Shown in pieces: positions 59,418 to 64,000 of a stretch of DNA of 64,000 nt. The stretch is taken from positions 124,001 through 188,000 of the forward strand of contig NZ_JACWZZ010000002.1 of NCBI RefSeq assembly GCF_014698995.1, written 5' to 3'. The stretch comes from Hymenobacter duratus. Lineage in GTDB: Bacteria; Bacteroidota; Bacteroidia; Cytophagales; Hymenobacteraceae. The position numbers were made by a program, and so were the translations under genes. Under the pieces are notes generated by a model. The model searched no databases and was not told the DNA's origin. It saw only the letters and a program-made list of their open reading frames with translations. Within the stretch, counting starts at the first letter, position 1; every line of letters starts with the position of its first letter.

Positions 59418-60173
59418 CTAGTTTTTGCGGCCGAATACTTTCTTAAGCAAATCTGTAGTGCGCGCAACGGGGTTTTCGCGGATGTTGGCTTCTTCCTGCG
59501 CAATCAGCGTGAACAGGCCACCAATGGCGCGGTCGGTAGCGTACTGATTCAGGTCAGTCTGAACGGGCGTTACGAGCGGAATCCGGTTGTAGCGGGTTGT
59601 CAGGTCAGTGTAGTAGCGGGTGGCGCCCACTTTGTCGAGGCTTTGCTGGATAATTGGCTTAAAGGCCGAGCTTAGCTGGGCAGTAGTAGTGCGCTGCAGA
59701 TACTGCGTAGCAGCATTTTTCTCCCCCGTCAGAATATTCCAAACGTCCGTGAAGGTCAGGCTTTTGATAGCCGACAGGAAAATAGGCTTGGCACTTTTAG
59801 CGGCATCCTCAGCCCCCCGGTTCAACGACAGCTCAAACTTATCGACCTGGCTACCCAGCCCAATGTTGCGAAGCGTGGTGGCCACGCGCTGAGCATCGGG
59901 CGGGAACGGAATCCGGATAAGCCGGTTCAGATTAAAGCCATCCGTTTTGGAGGCCTGATCTGCACCTTTGCTGATGCCCTGGACTAAAGCCTCTTTCAGA
60001 CCATTGGCGGCTTCCGTATTCGTCAGGCCCCCCTGGCTGGTAGTGCTACCCGATTTGGGCAGCGGCGGCAGCTTGATGTTGCCAATTTTAGGAAGGCTGA
60101 AAATCTGCGCCGAAGCGCTGAACTGGAAACCCAGCAGCGCCAGGGGAAGAACGAGAAAGAGGCGTTTGTTCAT
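59418..60173 (-). CDS. DUF4197 family exported protein, copy 1
   Basis: 251 residues from ATG 60173 (MNKRLFLVLPLALLGFQFSASAQ, signal peptide). The DUF4197 core runs from NGLKEALVQGISKGADQAS through IRIPFPPDAQRVATTLRNIG to the C-terminal GLFTLIAQEEANIRENP. The family is widespread but has no known function. It lies directly after a paralogue and may be co-transcribed with it. Confidence 0.85.
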   Translation of the reverse strand: MNKRLFLVLPLALLGFQFSASAQIFSLPKIGNIKLPPLPKSGSTTSQGGLTNTEAANGLKEALVQGISKGADQASKTDGFNLNRLIRIPFPPDAQRVATTLRNIGLGSQVDKFELSLNRGAEDAAKSAKPIFLSAIKSLTFTDVWNILTGEKNAATQYLQRTTTAQLSSAFKPIIQQSLDKVGATRYYTDLTTRYNRIPLVTPVQTDLNQYATDRAIGGLFTLIAQEEANIRENPVARTTDLLKKVFGRKN

Positions 60174-60279
60174 GGTAGGTGCGGCGGTAGTGAAAAGAAC
60201 AGGCCGAGGCCGTACAGTGCCAATTGCACAAACCGGACCAAACCCCGCCGCGTTCCTGCAGGGGCCGACCAAGCCGCTT

Positions 60280-61107
60280 CTATTGCCCGAATACCCGCTT
60301 CAGCAGCTCGCTGCCGCGCGCAGCCGGGTTTGCCCGGATCCGGGCTTCCTCGGCGGCAATCAGCGTGAATAAGCCATCAACGGTCTTCTGGCTAGCGTAG
60401 GCATTGAGGTCTGCGTTGATGGGTGTTACGAGTGGAATCTTGTTGTATCTGGCCACCATTTCAGCATACAGCTTGGTAGCACCCGTTTGATCCAAGGACT
60501 GCTTAATGGTGGGCTGGAATGCTGTTTTGAGCTGTTCGGCAGTCTTTTCGTATAGAAACGTGGTACCGGCGTCGCTCTCTTTGCTGGTAGCCAACCCCAG
60601 TGCGTCCTGAAAGCTCAGATTCTGCAGCGCACTCAGGAATATCGGTGCGCCATCTTTGGCAGCCGTTTCTGCACCACGGTTCAGCGCTACTTCAAACTTA
60701 TCCACCAGCGCGCCCATGCGGAGGCCCCGCAATGTGGTAGCTACCAGTTCGGCTTCGGGCGGAAACGGAATCCGGATATCGGCGTTGGCATTAAATCCAT
60801 CGAGGGCCGAGGCCTGCTCTACGCTACGTGTGATGCTTTGCGTCAGGGCTTCTTTCAAGCCGCTGCTGGCATCAGTATCTGTCAGTGGGATTTTCACCGG
60901 GGCTACCACCGTGGCGGCTTTGGTGGTAGTAGTCGTGGTCTTCGCCGTAGTTTTTACGGGCGCTTTTGCGGGCGTTTTCGCCGTGGTTTTTTTGGCAGTG
61001 GTGGTTTTCTTGGTAGTTGTCGTGGTCTTTTTGGTCTGAGCCTGAGCGGCTACAGGAGCAACCAGGGCCAGCCCAAGCGCGAAAGTGAGCGTACGAAACG
61101 TGGACAT
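60280..61107 (-). CDS. DUF4197 family exported protein with Lys/Thr-rich linker, copy 2
   Basis: 275 residues with a signal peptide (MSTFRTLTFALGLALVAPVAAQAQ). Residues about 25-70 are almost only Lys, Thr, Ala and Pro (TKKTTTTTKKTTTAKK). The DUF4197 core parallels copy 1 (SGLKEALTQSITRSVEQAS, IRIPFPPEAELVATTLRGLR, GLFTLIAAEEARIRANP). The linker may bind cell-wall or polyanionic material. Function is unknown. Confidence 0.85.
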   Translation of the reverse strand: MSTFRTLTFALGLALVAPVAAQAQTKKTTTTTKKTTTAKKTTAKTPAKAPVKTTAKTTTTTTKAATVVAPVKIPLTDTDASSGLKEALTQSITRSVEQASALDGFNANADIRIPFPPEAELVATTLRGLRMGALVDKFEVALNRGAETAAKDGAPIFLSALQNLSFQDALGLATSKESDAGTTFLYEKTAEQLKTAFQPTIKQSLDQTGATKLYAEMVARYNKIPLVTPINADLNAYASQKTVDGLFTLIAAEEARIRANPAARGSELLKRVFGQ

Positions 61108-61205
61108 ATGCGGCAGATGACGAAAACCAGACGGCCTGCGTGGCGGTCTTACGCGTCAGGGTGCCAAATTGCGCCAAATCCCTCTCCTATCCTAACCTCC
61201 GCTGT

Positions 61206-62468
61206 ATGCCGCTGCTTCCCGACGTTGAAATCATGACTATTGGCGATGAGCTACTCTACGGGCAGGTCGTCGATACCAATTCGGCCTTTATGGGGCAGGA
61301 ATTGGCCAAAATTGGACTGCGCGTCCGGCAGATCAGCAGCGTATCCGACCGTGCCGACGAAATTGTGGCGGTCCTTGATCAAGCCCGTGAACGGGCTCAG
61401 GTGGTACTCATTACGGGCGGCCTTGGCCCCACAAAAGACGACCTCACCAAACACGTGCTGGCGCACTACTTTCACACGGAACTAGTGCTGCACGAGCCCA
61501 CGCTGGAGCATGTGGAAGGCATTTTCCGTCGTTTCAACCGCCCGATGCTCGACGTGAATCGGCAGCAGGCGCTGGTGCCGGCCAACTGCGAAGTGCTGTT
61601 TAACGCAGTAGGCACGGCACCGGGTATGTGGTTCGAGGACCGGGGCACTGTGTTCGTGAGTATGCCCGGCGTGCCCCACGAAATGAAATATCTGATGACG
61701 GAAGCCGTGCTGCCGCGCCTGCAGCAGCGTTTTCAGGTGCCACCCATTGAGCACGTAGTGGTGCAGACCGTGGGCCTTGGCGAGTCGTTTCTGGCCGAGC
61801 GGATTGCGGACTGGGAAGCAGCCTTGCCCGCCAATTTCAAGCTGGCCTACCTCCCCTACCTTGGCGGCGTGCGGCTGCGCCTCACCGGCCACGCCGATGG
61901 CCTGCCAGACCTGCGCCAGCGAATGGAAGCGCTGCTGCCGGAACTACGGGCCCGGTTGGGCGAGCATGTTTTCGCCGAAGGCGAAGTGAAGCTGGAAGAA
62001 GCAATTGGCCGGCTGCTGCAGGAGCGTGGCCTCACGCTGGGCACTGCCGAAAGCTGTACCGGCGGCCTGCTGGCGCACCGCATTACCAGCATTCCGGGCA
62101 GCTCGGCTTACTTCCTGGGCAGCATTGTGGCCTACGACAACCGCGTGAAACAGCAACAGTTGGACGTGAAAGCCGAAACCCTGGCGGCTTACGGAGCAGT
62201 GAGCGAGGAAACGGTGCGGGAAATGGCCGAAGGAGCCCGCCAGCGCCTAGGGGTGGACGTAGCGCTGGCTACCAGCGGCATTGCCGGCCCCGACGGCGGC
62301 ACCCCAGACAAACCCGTGGGTACTATTTGTATTGCCTACGCCGATGCCCACCAGACGGTGAGCCGGCGCTTCACCTTCAACCGGGGCCGGCAGCTAAATG
62401 TAGAATACACCGTCACGATGGCTCTTAACCTGCTGCGGCTACACTTGCCAGCCTTAGCTGAGGCCTAG
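61206..62468 (+). CDS. cinA: CinA-like protein with nicotinamide-nucleotide amidase domain
   Basis: 420 residues from ATG 61206. The N-terminal MoCF-like domain has VEIMTIGDELLYGQVVDTN and ITGGLGPTKDDLTK. The C-terminal amidase domain has AESCTGGLLAHRITSIPGSSAYFLGS and ATSGIAGPDGGTPDKPVGT. It is expected to deamidate nicotinamide mononucleotide in NAD recycling and to remove oxidised pyridine nucleotides. Confidence 0.93.
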   Translation: MPLLPDVEIMTIGDELLYGQVVDTNSAFMGQELAKIGLRVRQISSVSDRADEIVAVLDQARERAQVVLITGGLGPTKDDLTKHVLAHYFHTELVLHEPTLEHVEGIFRRFNRPMLDVNRQQALVPANCEVLFNAVGTAPGMWFEDRGTVFVSMPGVPHEMKYLMTEAVLPRLQQRFQVPPIEHVVVQTVGLGESFLAERIADWEAALPANFKLAYLPYLGGVRLRLTGHADGLPDLRQRMEALLPELRARLGEHVFAEGEVKLEEAIGRLLQERGLTLGTAESCTGGLLAHRITSIPGSSAYFLGSIVAYDNRVKQQQLDVKAETLAAYGAVSEETVREMAEGARQRLGVDVALATSGIAGPDGGTPDKPVGTICIAYADAHQTVSRRFTFNRGRQLNVEYTVTMALNLLRLHLPALAEA

Positions 62469-62494
62469 CTACCATGAGTCTACGGTACGTTTTC

Positions 62495-63268
62495 TCAATA
62501 AGCCTTACGGAGCATATCCGCGTATTCATCAGGCAGGGTTGATAATTCAATGGCCTGAGCGGCCTTCTCCACGTCGTATGCTACCCGAACCAATTCGGAG
62601 CGGATACTTTGAGGGTCGGTGAGCCGGGTGTTTTCATCTAGGTGCAGCAACTGGTAGGCTGCTCGGGGGTCGCCATCCTTGGGTTTGCCTACGGAGCCGA
62701 TATTGAGCGCATGCCGGTAGCGGGTTTCGCCCTGGTACTCATAGGGCAGAATGCGGTGGTACGGCTTGTGGGTGTGGCCGAAGAGCAACACGTCAGCATT
62801 TGCTTCCTGCAAAATTCTCAGTGTACTGGCTTCTGGTCGTTCCTCGAACAGATACTCATTGATTTTGCGTGGCGAGCCGTGCACCATCAGCAGACTCAGG
62901 GTGCACGGCTCTTCCTGAAATTCCAGCCGCATGTGTCTGGGCAGACAGCGCAGGTAGCGCCGCTCAGTTGCGTTCATCACGTGGTTGGTGTAGGCAATGC
63001 TGCGTGCCCCCAACTCTTTCTCACGGCTGGTTTTGTAGGCGCATCCACATTCTGACGACCCCAGCCCGATGCCTTGGTCGTAGTTTCCGGCCAGCGTTGG
63101 TATACCACGGCGGCGCACCTCGTTGACCACTTCGTTGGGCCAGGGGGCATAGCCGACTAAGTCGCCTAGGCAGAAAATCATATCCGGCTGCCGCTGCTCC
63201 ATGTCAGCCAGCACCGCTTCAAGGGCGGGCAGATTGCCATGCACATCCGAGAAAAAGGCAATTGTCAT
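62495..63268 (-). CDS. Calcineurin-like metallophosphoesterase
   Basis: 257 residues from ATG 63268 (MTIAFFSDVHGNLPALEAVL). The di-metal motifs are SDVHGN, LGDLVGYAP, GNYDQ, MVHGSP and LFGHTHKPYH. It belongs to the YfcE/MJ0936-like group of small phosphodiesterases, with substrate unknown. Convergent with cinA, with 26 bases between the stop codons. Confidence 0.88.
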   Translation of the reverse strand: MTIAFFSDVHGNLPALEAVLADMEQRQPDMIFCLGDLVGYAPWPNEVVNEVRRRGIPTLAGNYDQGIGLGSSECGCAYKTSREKELGARSIAYTNHVMNATERRYLRCLPRHMRLEFQEEPCTLSLLMVHGSPRKINEYLFEERPEASTLRILQEANADVLLFGHTHKPYHRILPYEYQGETRYRHALNIGSVGKPKDGDPRAAYQLLHLDENTRLTDPQSIRSELVRVAYDVEKAAQAIELSTLPDEYADMLRKAY

Positions 63269-63337
63269 CTTCGCTATTTTAGGAAGGATAAATACTCCGG
63301 CAGGCGGCCGACGCAACTAATACAACCAACTACCTGC

Positions 63338-63913
63338 CTAGCAGCAACCGCCACCGGGCGTGCAAGCGGCCGTAGTAGCCGGGGCAGCTTCCAGCAGCGT
63401 AAAGGCCATGGGCGCGGTAGTAAGTACCTCTTCGGCTTTGGGGGCAGCAGATGCGGATGGCGCGATACAGCACTGGGCACTGCTGCTGGCAGCGTGTTCG
63501 TATTCCTGCTGGTAGCGCGGGTCGTTGAATTCCGCATCCTCGTGGAAATAATACACCTCCCATTCCACACCGTCCGGGTCGTTTACCCAGAACTTGTCCT
63601 GCTTGGCATAGCAGCAATTCGTGCCCATTTCTTCGCGCGGTAGCAGACCAGTGGTGCGAGCCTGCTCCAGCCGCTGTTCCATTTCCTCCATGGTTTCTAC
63701 CTGAAAGCCCAGATGGCCGAAGTTGCTGGCTACCCGTTCAGGATTTTCCACGAACGAAATGATGAGCGAAGGCTGATCAAGTACATATTTGGCATAGCCC
63801 CGCCGAATTTTGGCAGCGGGCCGGCCAAAGAAAGCCGTGTAGAAATTGACGGTAGCCGTCAAATCAGCCACGTACAGCGAGACGTGCATGCGGGGAAAGG
63901 CAGAAGTTTCCAT
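63338..63913 (-). CDS. arsI: ArsI/CadI-family vicinal-oxygen-chelate dioxygenase
   Basis: 191 residues from ATG 63913 (METSAFPRMHVSLYVADL). The VOC fold is visible as HVSLYVADLTATVNFYTAFFG, LGHLGFQVE and the metal Glu in DGVEWEVYYF. The adjacent cysteines in TNCCYAKQDKFW are the trivalent-arsenic site of ArsI C-As lyases, which cleave methylarsonous acid. A C-terminal extension of about 50 residues ends GGGCC and contains QCC, unusual for the core fold and possibly metal-binding. CadI-type cadmium-induced proteins are the alternative name. Confidence 0.83.
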   Translation of the reverse strand: METSAFPRMHVSLYVADLTATVNFYTAFFGRPAAKIRRGYAKYVLDQPSLIISFVENPERVASNFGHLGFQVETMEEMEQRLEQARTTGLLPREEMGTNCCYAKQDKFWVNDPDGVEWEVYYFHEDAEFNDPRYQQEYEHAASSSAQCCIAPSASAAPKAEEVLTTAPMAFTLLEAAPATTAACTPGGGCC

Positions 63914-63944
63914 AGAGCAAAGTGGGGTGAAGTGAACAGAAAAA

Positions 63945-64000
63945 TTAGCAGCAGGATGCGCCTGGACCGCAAACATCTTCGGCAGTGGCATCCGTGAAAA
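63945..64000 (-). CDS. C-terminal tail of a Cys-rich protein, possibly arsenite methyltransferase, 5' cut by window
   Basis: The last 17 codons before a TAA read FTDATAEDVCGPGASCC on the minus strand, running off the window end. The frame ends 31 bases before the ArsI start and shares its terminal CC ending. A Cys-terminated tail next to arsI would suit an ArsM-type methyltransferase. This is a guess from context because only the tail is visible. Confidence 0.45.
   Translation of the reverse strand, partial: FTDATAEDVCGPGASCC

Overview
The window is G+C-rich chromosomal DNA from a member of the Bacteroidota, most likely a Hymenobacter-like cytophagale. The evidence is a SusC/SusD/SusE outer-membrane locus, secreted proteins ending in Por/type IX secretion (T9SS) sorting-like domains, a PorX regulator, the lpxC-fabZ fusion typical of this phylum, and promoter elements of the Bacteroidota type (TTTG-N19-TAnnTTTG). 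The genus is inferred from protein style only. No tRNA, rRNA, CRISPR array, phage or complete insertion sequence was seen.

Layout. 1-2.4 kb: the 3' end of a heavy-metal RND pump and an outer-membrane protein. 2.8-12 kb: a TPR histidine kinase, an M28 peptidase, a META lipoprotein, pyruvate carboxylase and an OmpA-family protein. 12.1-18 kb, plus strand: a short-chain dehydrogenase relative lacking its catalytic Tyr, a photolyase, a TetR-like regulator, an ABC1 kinase, a dienelactone hydrolase and a DUF962 protein. 18-20.3 kb, minus strand: two aromatic amino acid hydroxylases, each behind its own leader peptide and hairpin. 20.3-23.2 kb: a DoxX fusion, a small exported protein and a membrane-anchored AraC regulator. 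23.2-31.4 kb, minus strand: a complete trpEGDCFBA-aroF operon preceded by a trp leader peptide with three consecutive Trp codons. 31.4-46.3 kb: an alpha-glucan-type surface locus (esterase, SusC, SusD, SusE, T9SS cargo, BadF-type kinase, GH13 amylase) and a DUF2279 protein. 46.4-51.2 kb: an Smr protein, a small lipoprotein, an M1 aminopeptidase and an NHL-repeat protein. 51.3-58.6 kb: PorX, an HD phosphohydrolase, lpxD, lpxC-fabZ, lpxA and an ABC ATPase. 58.9-64 kb: an acidic protein, two DUF4197 paralogues, cinA, a metallophosphoesterase, an ArsI/CadI-type dioxygenase and the tail of a Cys-rich protein.

The most striking content is aromatic amino acid control by apparent ribosome-mediated attenuation. 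The trp operon has a leader with WWW. phhA (Phe to Tyr) has a leader with five Tyr codons in seven. The second hydroxylase has a leader whose 3' half is perfectly complementary to the 5' arm of its terminator. This second hydroxylase also carries Gln in place of the iron-ligand Glu, so it may do something other than normal phenylalanine hydroxylation. Other unexplained structures are long inverted repeats of unrelated sequence in three consecutive intergenic gaps of the lpx cluster, an 18-bp perfect palindrome before the Tyr-less SDR, and a 34-bp palindrome before pyc.
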